Positions 1 to 13,480 of a stretch of 64,000 bases of DNA are shown piece by piece. The notes beneath the pieces are model-generated. The model saw nothing but the letters and a program-made list of their open reading frames with translations, had not been told where the DNA came from and did not search any database. Source of the stretch: Epiperipatus broadwayi (taxonomy: Eukaryota; Onychophora; Udeonychophora; Euonychophora; Peripatidae); assembly GCA_028023455.1 (NCBI GenBank), contig JAQFVV010006255.1, forward strand, positions 6,616,501 through 6,680,500, read 5' to 3'. Position 1 is the first letter of the stretch. Each line of letters opens with the position of its first letter. The translations under genes were made by a program, and so were the position numbers.

Positions 1-3000
1 CCATTCAATTAGTCATAGTGATCCTTTATTCAATTGATAATTGACTCAGAAACTTTTAAATATGAGTCTTCCACCAAATAATATATTATAAATAAGTTAT
101 TAAAAATTAGTGACTTTGAATTTATAATAAATTTATTATTTCTAGTAAATCCTATTGAGTCTGATTAAAATATGTTATTTTGCTCTAAATATAAAGTCCT
201 AAAATAATTATATTAAGACCATGGAAAATAGTTACAAATTATCATTGACTATGATAGTCATTAGATGTTATTTTATAGGTTTTCAACTCTCTTCATACAG
301 AACACTTAATATAGATAAACAACAAAGATTTAATTAAGCAACTCACCACATTTTTAGTAGACCAGTTTCTTTGTGAATGATTAATTCATGTAGTATCTAA
401 CCTCATGACTTGAGATTTAAATTCAGATAATGATGGGAAATTTTATTAGTTTGTTGAAAAATGTTCAAATAAGTTTGTAATTTTTTTAGGTATCCAGTTT
501 GTATCAGTCTAGATAGTTATTTATTTTAAATCAATAAATGGGTTAGCTTTAGAGTAAAGATTCCAAAATAGATAGATGAATGTTAATGAAGTGATCATTT
601 AAACAAAACATGAATAACCCAAGCAATAGGGTCATCATAGATCAGAGCATACTACTGAAAGAAAAATTTAACAAACAACATTTTTAAAGCAAAATAACAA
701 TTATTGGAAAGAAATTCTTTACCCTGAATTTAAATAGAGGGTTAATGTATTAGAATATACTTTTAAAATATTGCCATTTGAACTTATAACTAAAAGTATC
801 TGAAAAAGACAAATGATTCCCAAAATGCATTTCTGACTGAATCAGCAATTCAGTTGAACCAGATCACAACATCTTATCTTCATCATTTGTTCAATATTTA
901 TCAATATCGGATTACTATAATTTGATTTACAAATTGCTAAATTTCTTGTATTCCTACATTTGACGCTACCCATACATAATTATTTAAAGAAAATGGTGTT
1001 AAATACGTGAGTAGAAGAAATTTGGCACTAGGATATCAAACTGTAGTAAAATGGTATCATTTTCAACCGAAGCAGTTCGAAACTATCATTAATTCAGTTA
1101 TATGAAATATATACGTTCAATCTATACATTTTGATAAGCATTGCATTGATGATTTATTTTTAGCATTTTTTTTGCCTAAATGACAGTTATAATCAATAAA
1201 ACAGTATGTAATTTTAGTTTGTTATTGATAATTGTAAATTAAAATTCTCAGATGCCATAAACTATTTCATTATTTAATGAAACAATGAAGAATAAATAGA
1301 TTATTTTCTAAACTACTGAAACAGACATGATAGAATGTGGAAAATAAATAGGATTTAATTAATGTTAATTGATATGTTTGTACGGATATTTATTTATCTG
1401 TATGTGTATATGTATTAACAACTATTTGAATGTTCATTTGAACTAAAAACTTAAATTTTGAGGAAAAATCTTGATTATTATCATTAATTGCTCAGATTTC
1501 AATTTAAAAATAATATTTTATTAAAAAGTATAATACTAAATCCAATTTCTTAATATATTAGAAAAGTTTGCCTTGAGGAGCGATGACAATATATTCACTT
1601 TCCATACCATGGCCATTTTGTTTTCAGGTAACTGGCACATAGCAAATCAATTAACCATTCAGTATTGATCAATAAATGATTATTTAGCTATTCTTAAATA
1701 AAAAGTAAAGATTCTTCATTATTCTTCTATGGGATATTGGAAAGTTTTTGTCCTGAATGATTTACTTAGATGCTTTTATAGCTCATTTTTTAGTATATAT
1801 AAAATTGCAATATATATATATATTGCTAATAGCCAATTAGTTTTCAAATGAAATTCACAATACAACTATCAATGCATAATAAACCAATAGAATATTTCCA
1901 ATCTATTGTCAAGGCAACTTCCATCTTTTATCTATAAAAGTTACATTGTGGAACAGATTATGAATATTCTATTCATTTATTTAGCTTTGCTGTAGCATTG
2001 CCAATTGTGTATGTGTGTAAGAGAGAATACATTAGTATTAATATTTTAAGGAGATTAAAGATTAGTAATTTAATATCATTTTGGATAATTGAATTATTTC
2101 AACAATAACTTATCTATTAATAAAATCTTTTTAAAAACATATTGGCTATAAATTATAGGTAGGTTGTTTAATAAAATATTTTAGTTTTGGTGGAAGTTTC
2201 TTTATTATTCTTTCAGTAAATACCAAATATATATCATTAAAAAATTCTAAAAAATATAAAATTGTTAATGCATAAGTAAAAAAAGATGAAATGTAAGAAA
2301 GATGGAGCATATCAAAGCCTGCATAAAAATATTATTGATGTGTTTCTACTTTACAAAATTTAAAAGCCAATATCAAGATTTATGTAAAATATAATAATTT
2401 CTAACATAATAATATATCATTAATAATCATCTATTTTTTATTGAAAAGATGATTATTGCGAATAAGCTTATATTAAAATTTATTCTTTGGTAAAATAAAT
2501 CTATAAAAAATATGTCAATAAATATAGAACATCAGAATATGATATTTGGGAGTCCTGTAAGACAAAACTATGTTTATTGCCATGTATGTTAGAAGTCATT
2601 GTCATAGTTTTTCTAGTGTGCATCCATGTATTGAAACTATGGGAATTTGTATATATTAATTAATAGAAAAAGAAAAAAAAATTTATATATAAAAGCATTT
2701 ATCATTTAAGAACACATTTTTCTTATTCATGATTTAAAGAGAAAAAATTAAATTGATATCCAAAGTGCTAGATTTATTATAAATTGTAAATTAATGGGTC
2801 TAACTGATAGGTAAAATATCAAATAATCATTATCAACTTTTTGAACTTATGATAATATGAGAAGGTTTTGCTTAGTCTAAATAATCATATAAATAATAGC
2901 TTACATAATAGGAAATGAACTCATTATTTAAAATAAAAAGAATTAAACAAAAATTAAATATATTATATTTAATAACTAAATAACTAGTGAATATATATAT

Positions 3001-3259
3001 ATAGTTTGATTATTAAAATTATAAATATTGGATGTTATAAGCTTACTTTTATATTTAACTTAGCTATATTCTTGCTAGTTTAAATTAAATATGAAAATTG
3101 TCAAATCATGCAAAAAAGTATAAAAATAAATAACTTTTAGCTCAAATTATCAGTATATATATATGAGTAGAATATATAAACACCAAAGTGAGTAATCAAT
3201 GGTTTAGAACAATATTTGACTGATTATAAAGATATAAATAACGCTATTGAAAAAACTGG
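1..3259. other. AT-rich non-coding DNA, no gene seen
   Basis: This stretch consists of AT-rich sequence with short AT runs (for example near 1808-1824 and 2994-3003) and no open frame resembling a protein. I found no exon of the exchanger gene here, although an upstream exon ending in a split glycine codon must exist somewhere 5' of 18144. Most likely it is intron or upstream intergenic DNA of that gene. Confidence 0.6.
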
Positions 3260-3699
3260 CTGCAGAAAGTCGTTTGCTATTAACTGAAAAAAGACCCTTT
3301 GATTCCTCTTGGAGGATTTGAGCAGGGCAAATGTCTAATGTCCACTCCATACATGCTTGTCATTGCAGCTATTATTACTATGTGATTATTTGTATAGTAT
3401 ATGAATATGGATGAGCTGCTCACCAACATGCATTAGCCAGGGTAGTGAGTTTATTGGCTTTTTACCTCTGAGTTTAAGATCAAGAAATACCATGGTCTTT
3501 CTTCTCAGTTGCCTGATAAGTCAGAATGAATGTTAGTGTAAATGATAAATATTTTCTCAATAGATATATACAATTATGACAGACAAAAATAAATCATGGC
3601 CCTTATTCCCAGGAGGCTGTAAAGTCACCAATCAAGGCAATGTTTGGTGACTGAAGGTGGAGGGTGCTAAGAATCCCCTAATTGCAGACCCAGGCTGCC

Positions 3700-4534
3700 A
3701 TTTGATGATGACTTTTTATTTAGGTACTTACGACTGCAGATCACTTTCAAGTGAAGGAAGATTGCAAGAATTAGAAATTAAATGGGACATTATTGGACCT
3801 TGTGAAGTTAGAAGAAAAGGTGAAGAGACAATTGATTTAAAAAGTGGACATGTACTCTATTATAAAGGCACAAATATTGGAAATACAAATGGAGTAGGAT
3901 TCATTATAAATAAAAAAGTGGAAGAACAACATTGTGGAGATTGATGGTGTATCGGACAGAGTGGCAAGATTAGTTATACAACTTAATAGCAGATACCAAA
4001 TGCAGATAATTCAGGTTTATGCCCCAACAAGTTCTCATAGTGATGAAGTAGTAGATTTTTATATGGATGTACAAAAGGCTTTTGATCAGAGTAAACAACA
4101 TTTTAAAATTGTTATGGGAGACTTTAATGCTAGAATTGGTAAACAAATGAAAGATGAAAGTGCTGTAGGTAATTTTGGTTATGGTAATAGAAATGAGAGA
4201 GGACATAGACTTGTGGAGTTTGCAGAAAAAGAAAAACTTTATATTATGAATTCTTTTTTTTGAGAAAAATGTTAAAAAGAAATGGACATGGAAGCATCCA
4301 AATGAAGGTACAGCAGAATTGGATTATATTTTGACTAACAGAAAATACATATTTCAAGATTGTAATGTTCTTAATAAATTTAACACAGGAAGTGATCATC
4401 GATTAGTAAGATGTAAGATACATGTTAATGCAAAACTAGAGAGACAAAAATTATTAAGAAAAATAATATTTACAGTTGATATTTCTAATCTTCAGAAACA
4501 TTCTAATGAATTTAAATTAGAACTTACAAATTAG
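3700..4534 (+). pseudogene. LINE apurinic endonuclease (EEP) domain, frameshifted
   Basis: The endonuclease nicks target DNA for target-primed reverse transcription. The reading starts near 3703, with CEVRRKGEETIDLKSGHV (about 3800-3850) matching the usual start of this family. The frame shifts at about 3935 into a segment carrying IIQVYAPTSSHSD and the MGDFNARIG motif (4112-4141), which holds the catalytic Asp and Asn of exonuclease-endonuclease-phosphatase folds. A second break at 4261-4263 moves the frame again to TAELDYILTNRKY and NTGSDHRLVR (4384-4413), which holds the C-terminal SDH catalytic motif. At least two frame breaks and a stop at 4532-4534 show it is not functional. The family assignment is firm; the exact start is not. 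Confidence 0.85.
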
Positions 4535-4570
4535 TTTCAAGTATTAGTAGATTTTGAACATGATTCAGAT

Positions 4571-6470
4571 TTGAATGAAATTAATATGAAAATAACTGAT
4601 ACACTTTTAAAAACTGCAACAAAGATACCTGGTAGAAAAAAGCAGCAATTGACCAATAAAATTTCTACTGAGACTAGAGAATTTATGAAGAAAAGAAGGA
4701 ATATGAAGATGTACAAAAATGATGCATTAAAAAGGATTGAATATCTCGAATTTTGTAAAATGGTGTGGAAAAGAGTTGAAAATGATATAAGAAAGTATAA
4801 CTGTGAACTAGCAAGGAAAGCTGTAGAAGAGAATAAAAGTCTCAAGAGTGTAAAACAACATTTTGGTATTGGTAGGAAATTTATATCTGCAATAAAAAAA
4901 AGATGGAATTATTACTAAAAAGAGAGATGACATCATGAAATGGGTAGAAGACTTTTATCAAGAATTATATAGTAATAAAGAACAAGTACCTCTTATATCT
5001 ATTACATCTTCCGAATTGCCCAGAATTTTAAATGAAGAAGTGAGACATGCAATTAAATGTATGAAGAAAGGAAAGGCTCCAGGTAATGATGGAATTATAA
5101 TTGATATATTAAAAGAAGCAGGTGAAGAAATATAAATTTTTTTAGTAAAATTATATACCAAATGTCTAAGTGATAAAAATGTATCAGATGATTGGAAGAA
5201 TGCAGTATAATATTAATATTTAAAAAAGGTAAAAAAAAAAAATTTAATTTTTTTTTTAAATTTATAATTACAACTTGTCTACAGAGAACATTGGATTTCC
5301 ATCAACCAAGAGAACAAGCTGGATTTAAAAGTGGTTTTAGTACAGTAGATCATATCCAGGTATTGAAAGAAGTTGTAGAAAAAACAAATGAATATATCTT
5401 GCCATTATTCTTTGGATTTGTAGATTATGAAAAGATATTTGATTCTATAAACATTTCTTCAGTGATTAAAGTATTGGATCATCAAGGTATAATTTGGGGA
5501 TATTGTCATATTTTAAAGAATATTTATAAAAATGCAACAGCAACAATTAGATTACATAATGATACTGGGAAAGTCAACATTGGGAAGGGTGTAAGACAGG
5601 GTGACTCCATATCTCCAAAACTTTTTACAGCAGTGCTGCAAGAAGTATTTTGTGGATTAAAATGGGAAGCTAAAGGAGAAAAAGTAAATGGAGATTATTT
5701 AAGTCATTTAGATTTTGCAGATGATGTAGTTGTTTTTGCAAATAATGCTTTAGAGCTGCAGGAAATGTTGCAGGAGTTATCAGATGAAAGTAGGAAAGTA
5801 AGACTAAAGATAAATGTTAAAAAGACTAAAGTAATGTTTAATGGATTTTATCAAAATATGAAAATAAAGATTGATTATGATGAGTTAGAAGAAGTTAACA
5901 GTTACAAATACCTTGGTCAAATTATTAATACAGATGGAAACATAATGGATGAAATTAATCATAGAATTAAACTTGTTTGGAGTGCTTTTGGTAGAAATAA
6001 CTTGATACTAAAAGGAAATATGCCTATGTGTTTGAAAAGGAAGGTTTTTAATAAATGTGTTTTACCAGTTATTACTTATGGATTTGGACACTTAATAGAA
6101 GAACAATACAGAGACTTCAGACCACTCAAAGAAGTATGGAGAGATGCATATTGGGAGTAACAAGAAGAGATTGAAAACACAATCCAAGGATAAAAACAGA
6201 CAGGTGTTACTGACCTCACTGAAAAAATTAAAAGACTGAAGTGGAGGTGGGTTGGATATATTGCTAGAAGAGATGATAATAGATGAACAATTGAAATTTT
6301 AAACTGGATTCCAAGAGATTGTAAAACACCCAGAAAGAAACCACATGTGAGATGGATGGATGAAATAAAAAAGTGTGCAGGGGTGATGTGAAGAAGAGAA
6401 GCCAAAGATTGGAGAAGATGGATTGAACTTGTAGAGACCGTCATTCTGCAGTGGATTGTTAATGGTTGAT
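4571..6470 (+). pseudogene. LINE reverse transcriptase and C-terminal domain, broken
   Basis: The frame continues from the endonuclease through a lysine-rich linker (KKRRNMKMYKND) and the conserved RT start KGKAPGNDGI (5071-5100). RT motif A is VDYEKIFDSI (5420-5449), motif B KGVRQGDSISP (5587-5619), and the catalytic motif C LDFADDVVVFA (5710-5742, FADD form). Relative to copy 2 the region 5221-5275 has lost roughly 40 bp, including the NYKPISLL segment, and is replaced by A/T runs. Stops occur at 4916 and 5133, with frame breaks near 6087 and 6158. The tail WMDEIKKCAGVM matches the usual C-terminal end of this family. It is an inactive copy. Confidence 0.9.
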
Positions 6471-6485
6471 GATGATGATGATGAT
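6466..6485 (+). repeat. GAT microsatellite at LINE 3' end
   Basis: A run of GATGATGATG follows the LINE stop region. The same run ends copy 2 at 28190-28209, which indicates that a trinucleotide tail is part of this element's 3' terminus, as is typical for RTE-clade elements. Confidence 0.8.
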
Positions 6486-6486
6486 T

Positions 6487-7424
<938 letters not shown>

Positions 7425-7459
7425 TTGCAGATTAATGATTATTTAATACTGTTGACAAA

Positions 7460-9742
7460 TTGTTTGTGACATTTACAGGATCAATTATGATGGTAGGTGA
7501 CTTTAATATTCCTAGGTTTATAAATAATAAACATACTCATCTTGATTCTAAGTCATTAAGGTTACTATTTGCTGTTAATATGCTGAATCTTTCACAAAGT
7601 AATGATATCTGTAATAATTATGGGATTATACTAGATTTACTTTTTAATAATTTTCCATCTAACTTAAAATGAACTAAGTGTAATCAGCTTCTTGTTAAAG
7701 AAGATGTTTTTCTTCCATTTTTGGATGTTGATTGCATATTTCAATATAAGAATGTAAAAAACATTTATAATTTTAAAGGTGTTATTCCAAAGGTAATTAT
7801 TTGGGTTTGTAGAAGACATTCCAGCATGGTAGTTGGCCAGTGTGTATAATTGCAATAATGTGGAAGCTGCTGCTGTTAATTGTCAGAACAAGTTTACAGA
7901 ACATATAAATAAATTTAAAACTAGTTTGAAAGTTCATACTAAATATATTAGTTTGATTTTCTATGGTGCTTATTAAAGGAATTAAGTGCAAACTAAAATT
8001 TTATAAAGATTTTAGAATTACTGGCACTTTATTTGATTGGCATAATTTTAGAATATATAGGTCATTTACAAAAATTATTTTAAAAAACGATTTTCAGGAT
8101 TATTTAAAGAGAACATTGTAATTTGGTAAGGAATCCAAAAGATTTTTGGGGATGTATTAAATTCCTTATACCAAAGAGAAATACCTTACAAAATGAAAAT
8201 ATAGGAATAATAGTGAATGACTTTTCATCTTTATTCAATTTAAATGTGGAAGAGTGCACATATAGTAATAGTAGTGAAATTTTACTTATGAGACATTAAT
8301 TAATGTTAATAATAAAACTTTAAATTTTAATCAGATATGTATAAAGATAATTCTTTCATCTATTGTGCAACTTAAAAACAAAATAAGTGAATGACTTTTC
8401 ATCTTTATTCAATTTAAATGTGGAAGAGTGCACATATAGTAATAGTAGTGAAATTTTAGTTATGAGACATTAATTAATGTTAATAATAAAACTTTAAATT
8501 TTAATCAGATATGTATAGAGACAATTCTTTAATCTATTGTGCAACTTAAAAACAAAATAAGTGTTGTTGATAGATAACATACCCTCATTTATTTATAAGA
8601 GATATTGACAATTATTGGCTCCTGTATTGAAGCATGTATTTGATTTATCTCTGAAGTCTAATATTTATCCTTCTTTATGGAAACAAAAGTGGCACCAATA
8701 CACAAGAGGGAATCTAAAATAAAGATTGAGATTATAGACCTATACCCCTACTTTGTATTACAGCTAAAGTCTTTGCTAAATGTCTTCTTAAGCATTTATC
8801 TAATAATTTTTCCAAATGGCTTTTTAATTATCAGCATGAATTTATACTGGGAAAGTCAGTAAATACAAATTTAATTATGATAAATGATATAATAGCACAA
8901 AATTTTGATCAGCAAAAACAAGTAGATATTATATATGTGGATTTAAGTAAAGTCTTTGATAGAGTGAATCATGGGGATATGTTATTAAAGTTAGCTGCAT
9001 ATGGATTATTTAAAAATTTGATTGAACTTTTTAAATCTTATTTATTGAATAGGCCTCATTACATTTTCTTTAATAATGAATGGTCAAATTGTATTTATCC
9101 TATTTGTGTAGTTCCACAAGATATTGTATTAAGTCCTTATTTATTTGCAATAATTACTTCACATTTGTATTGTTTTATAAATGGTAAGAATATTTTTCGC
9201 TATGCTGATGATATAAAAATATTTAATACAATTTCCAGTTCATAGATGGTATATTAAAAATAGTATGTTTATAAATGCTATCAAATGTAAAATTGTAACA
9301 TTTACTAGAAAATCTGGTAAAAGTTATGCATTAAATAACAAGCATATTTCCTGAAATAAGTCATAAGGATTTGGTAATAATTTTCTCTTCTAATGGATCA
9401 TTTACAGAACATCTTTCATATAGTGAGACAAAGCACATAAAGTATTAGGTCCTATTCTGAGAATAAGTAATAATTTTGATATAAATACTATATTGATGTT
9501 ATTTCCAGATTCAAAATGTTCAACATAAATTTCAAAAATTGCTAATACTTAAAAAGAAATCAGAAAATTTAAGTAATAAGTTGTTTAATCATAGACTTGT
9601 TAGTGACATGTTAATATTGCAAAGGATAGTGAAAAGGGAACTAGATATTTCTGAGTTGGAGATGAAGATACAATATAGAATTCCCAGGCTGAATGGTAAA
9701 AATACAGAACTATTTTATATGCCTCATTTTCATTCTGTTTAA
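7460..9742 (+). pseudogene. Jockey-like endonuclease and reverse transcriptase, decayed
   Basis: The endonuclease end is visible as MMVGDFNIPRF (7489-7521), with the GDFN motif, followed by a segment ending in a stop at 7670. After several frameshifts a linker motif RNPKDFW occurs near 8130-8150. The RT follows: KVAPIHKRESK (8688-8720), then motif A IIYVDLSKVFDRVNHGD (8928-8978), motif B as VVPQDIVLSPYLFA (9108-9149; usually GVPQGS, here degraded) and motif C FRYADDIKIF (9197-9226). A C-terminal piece follows at 9539-9742. At least five frame breaks or stops are present, as well as an internal 174-bp duplication, so it is non-functional. The superfamily call is good; the exact clade is uncertain. 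Confidence 0.8.
8213..8560 (+). repeat. 174-bp tandem duplication within the LINE
   Basis: 8213-8386 and 8387-8560 are adjacent copies of one 174-bp unit with only a few substitutions (for example ACTTATGAG versus AGTTATGAG). The duplication lies in LINE coding sequence, between the endonuclease and RT, and preserves the frame because 174 is a multiple of three. Confidence 0.95.
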
Positions 9743-9807
9743 GAACATTGATATTTTTCATTTGCCAAATAATATCTTTACAAAAGCATCACATGATCAC
9801 AATTTTT

Positions 9808-10479
9808 TATGCTAGCACATTACTGTTATTAAAACAGGCAAAACTCTCCATACAGTAGTGCCACTCAGTGCCAACCAGAGTAATCAATGGATGCCAGAAG
9901 GCTTGTACATAAAATCCCTATGCCTACTCATCCAATATCCCCAGACTAGTTTCTGGCTTGTGGTCTTCATCAGTGAGAAGCTTTGTATCTGAGAGCACTG
10001 CACCTAGATCTTAGGGATCTAATGCAACCCTCCAGCAGCCACCTTTTATCTCTACTTAACTACAAAACTATGAGAATAAAATTAAAAACACAATAATATT
10101 TTCAATCTAAGCTCAATAGCTTATATAGTCATATGGGTCTGACTCCAGTTCAGTACCCATACATTTTGGTGTCTAGCTCTTTAACAACCCTAGCCATCAC
10201 TATCCTATTAGGCAGGATTGGTGTTAAACCACTAAACATCACATTATCACTATTTCCTATGCTAGCACATTACTGTTATTAAAACAGGCAAACTCTCCAT
10301 ACAATAGTGCCACTCAGTGCCATCCAGAGTAATCAATGGATGCCAGAAGGCTTGTGCATAAAATTCCTATCCAGTGCCTACTCATCCAATATCCCCAGAC
10401 TAGTTTCTGGCTTGTGACCTTTGTCAGTGAGGAGCTTTAAATCTGAGAGCACTGCACCTAAATCTTAGGATCTAATGCA
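9808..10479. mobile_element. Foldback element copies in direct repeat (ACAGGC family)
   Basis: Two direct copies begin at TATGCTAGCACATTACTG (9808 and 10258; period 450 bp) and share about 222 bp through ATCTAATGCA. Each starts at ACAGGCAAA(A)CTCTCC, the same terminus as the complete element at 31629-32100. The first copy continues into the element's centre (10010-10125 matches the reverse complement of about 31800-31925), then into about 130 bp not seen in the complete copy. The second copy stops at 10479. The arrangement splits the Jockey-like LINE. Confidence 0.8.
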
Positions 10480-10565
10480 GTTACCGAGCTGTAATAACAA
10501 ACAAATGTAAATTTTTTTGTTCTTTGTTGTACTATATGTTTACATGTTAATAAACATTGAATTGA

Positions 10566-10703
<138 letters not shown>

Positions 10704-10735
10704 ACCATTATCATTATTATTATTATCATCATCAC

Positions 10736-11787
10736 CCTTCTTCTTTTTGAAAATAAAGCATTAGTATATCTATTCTCATTGAAAATAAAGCTTAAAAATT
10801 ATTTACTTTTTTACTTCTTTATTTTAATTTCTAATTATAATGGTTTTTATTGTATTTTATTTACTTTTTTCCCCTTGGCATTCTCTAATCTTTGAGATTC
10901 TCTCAACACTAAAAAAAAATATCTGCTTTTTAAAATTATTATTTAAAGAATATTAGTGTTTCAATATAAACTATATTCTCTCTAATAACTTTTAGAAAAA
11001 ACTGAGTCACACTTGAGTTGAAAAAATTATGATATTAAAATCAAAGTATTTAAAAATATATTTTATGCTGACATTTTGCAAGATGTTTTTCATTAAGAAA
11101 TGAAAATTAAAAAAGGAATCATATGGGAACTGTTCAGATGGTCATGTGGTATTTAAGCAGCTCAATGGGAGATTGAGCATTTGGAAGTTTCATTCTGTCA
11201 ATCTGTACCAAGTTTTTTTTTTTTTACTTTTATGTTACTCGGATAAGAAAGGACCCTGGAAGATTCAGTTCTGATTCTGCTAGTCCATTCAAGGCCACCC
11301 TAGCTTTATAATGAAACTGTGTACTAAATGTAATAATTTTTAATGCTGTTTAATCAGAAATTGATGGTAGTAATTTTCACCTTACTTGATCAATGTGATA
11401 GTCAGCAGAGTCTTTGAAATTAATAAATCTGCTTTTTTTGGCAGATCACTTATTATGTGGACTTCTTTTTTCAAAGTTATGCAATCATTAAAAAATGTAT
11501 TCAGCATTTTTTTTAATTTTTCAAATGTTTTTTATACTCAATACATTTTAGTCTATTTTAAATATTTCAATTTAAAGATAGTTATTTAAAAATAGACAAC
11601 ACTGTGAATTATCTTTTAAGACAATATTTTTTAATTGTTAATTTACAAATTTATAGATTATTATTATTAATCATGAAATCATGTGTTTGAGAAATGAAGT
11701 GTCAGATCAACACTAAAGCATTAAGCTGAATACAATAGTTTCCATTCTAGTGATGAAACTGAGAAAAAAGTTTTCCTTTTAGCAAGG
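10736..11787. other. Non-coding AT-rich spacer
   Basis: No gene is seen. A slightly more complex patch at 11120-11320 (GGAAGATTCAGTTCTGATTC) may be the remnant of another repeat, but it has no recognisable domain. Confidence 0.5.
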
Positions 11788-12292
11788 TCCTATATATAGA
11801 TATTTAGTGTTACATATATATTTAGAATGTAAAGAGATAATGTAATTAAAAATAAAATGTGTGCTAAAGTTAAAAATAAAGTATTACGAATGTTAAATAT
11901 TAAAATGTTGATAAGCAGTTCTGGGTTAGAAAATGATTGCTTAAAAAGATAAGGAACAATAATAATTAATTATATTCTAGAACATTCTACTCTCACCAGG
12001 AAGATATAAAAGATCAGAATGGCTAAGAGTAAGGAGAACTATGGAGTGACCCAGTGAATTCTACCACTAAAGGTGCAAAAAATGAACCTATGAACTGACT
12101 ATACAGGCCATCTTTATTATGTTTTAATTTACGTCTTCTCAGAAATAGTAATTTTAATACTGAACTGTAATGATATAAATTGTAATGTATATTAAGCATT
12201 GTTAGTTTAATTTTTACTATTGTTAACTTGTGGCAATAAAGTCAAATTTTAGTTATAAACAAATGTTTCGAATTAATTTTGTTTAGCAGACA
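11788..12292 (+). repeat. 5' LTR of the gypsy-type element
   Basis: 11828-12190 is repeated, with insertions, at 16237-16812 plus 17601-17636, which defines the LTR pair. Shared landmarks include GAACATTCTACTCTCACCAG (11980-11999) and TTATTATGTTTTAATTTA (12114-12131). The LTR likely ends GCAGACA at 12292, just before the primer-binding-like site. The left end is uncertain because both copies start in AT runs. Compared with the 3' LTR this copy lacks about 80 bp after the GATATAAAAG TATA-like motif. Confidence 0.75.
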
Positions 12293-12310
12293 ACTGGCAC
12301 AGTCAAATCG
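12293..12310 (+). promoter_or_regulatory. Primer-binding-like site
   Basis: ACTGGCACAGTCAAATCG follows the 5' LTR directly. A TGG-starting site at this position is the expected place for tRNA priming of minus-strand synthesis. TGGCGCAGTC-type sites are common in gypsy elements, and this one has G-to-A decay. I did not assign the tRNA. Confidence 0.55.
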
Positions 12311-12599
12311 AAATGTGATTTTGTCTAGTAGTAGTTGGAGATAGGATTTTGATCAATAGCTAGAACTTTTTAAGCATAACGCGGTTAAATTGGCTGGATA
12401 AGTCAGCCTATTGCGAAGAAGTTCAGTAATTGGTAAAAAAATAATTATTTTTTTTTTAAATTTAATAGTTATTAATTTGAGTTAGAGTATTAAGATAATA
12501 TCTGTGCCTCAAACAACAATTAATAAGTTTAATGTTAATAATCCTATTGATTGGCCAATTTATCTTGAAAGAATCTTTTTTTTTTTTAAATAATGGAAC

Positions 12600-13250
12600 T
12601 GCCAATGACTCCATTAAAGTTGCTACATTGTTGTTTTATGCTGGATAACAAGTGATAAAAATCAAAAATTGGCTATGCGATCAGGAAGAACCAGAGAAAT
12701 TGCTGTACAAAATAGTAATGCAAAACTAAATAATTATTTTAGCTCCAAGCCCTCTAAGCATGTAGTGTGGCTACATTTTAGGAGCGCATATGACTATGAT
12801 GAGGGAACTTGCTAAGAGTTGTAGTTATGATGATGCATTAGAGGATACTCTACTTGAACAATTACTTTGGGGAATGTACAATGATAGATTTAGACAGCAG
12901 TTACTGACCTCAGAGACTTTACTTATGAGGAGGCAATCAAAATATGAATAGCCCAAGAGATAGTGCTTGACCTATCAAAGGAATTTTGAAATTTTACTAC
13001 TAATAATAAATATAGTGCATTTACTTGAAAAATTAAAAATAAATATCAGCCTGCTAAGAATAAGATGAAAGAAATTGTTTGCTACTATTGTGCAAAAAAA
13101 AAAGCCACATATGGAAGTGTAGATTTAACAAAGAGCATTGTACAGTCTGTGACAAAGTATGTCATTTAGAGAAAGCATGCAAGGCTAATGGGGAAAAATA
13201 TTGTAGCATCTTCCCAACTTTTCCAAAGGGAAACAAGCAAAAATAACAAG
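12600..13250 (+). pseudogene. gypsy gag remnant with two CCHC zinc knuckles
   Basis: Translated fragments include MRELAKSCSYDDALEDTLLE and the following LLWGMYNDRFRQQLL (about 12790-12905), the usual capsid region of gypsy Gag. Two CX2CX4HX4C knuckles follow: CYYCAK with its His and Cys across an A-run frameshift (13081-13125), and CTVCDKVCHLEKAC (13140-13181). Gag would package element RNA in virus-like particles. Multiple stops and an expanded A run (13095-13104) break the frame. Confidence 0.8.
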
Positions 13251-13289
13251 ATTTATAACAGCTAGATTGCTTATGGCAATCAATTCATG

Positions 13290-13480
13290 ATGTCAGTGAA
13301 ATTATTAAATGCAAATTTGAAAATGGAAATTGACAGTGAATCGAGTGTGTCAATGATGACAATCAAAGACTGGGATTAAAGTAACAAAAAATTATATGAA
13401 CCCCTTATATTAATAAGAACTAGTTTAAGAGTGAAAGATGCTAGTGGTAATATTATGAGGATATTAAAGAAAGTAAACAT
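13290..13480 (+). pseudogene. gypsy aspartic protease remnant
   Basis: NLKMEIDSESSVSMM (about 13315-13359) corresponds to the retropepsin active site, normally DSGA or DTGA. Here the glycine is replaced by glutamate (DSE), so the site looks inactive even apart from the frameshifts. The next landmark expected in the family cannot be read clearly. Confidence 0.6.

Larger units (their letters stand above)
3260..6486 (+). mobile_element. RTE-type LINE, near full-length, inactivated (copy 1)
   Basis: A non-LTR retrotransposon on the + strand. A non-coding leader of about 440 bp is followed by an apurinic endonuclease domain, a linker, a reverse transcriptase, a C-terminal tail and a short GAT-type 3' repeat. 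The total of about 3.2 kb fits RTE-clade elements, whose proteins are often misannotated in animal genomes as craniofacial development protein 2-like. A 5'-truncated sister copy at 26299-28209 is nearly identical over the shared part, including the 3' end. The 5' boundary is inferred from where sequence complexity rises and is uncertain by about 100 bp. Several stops and frameshifts make this copy dead. Confidence 0.85.
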
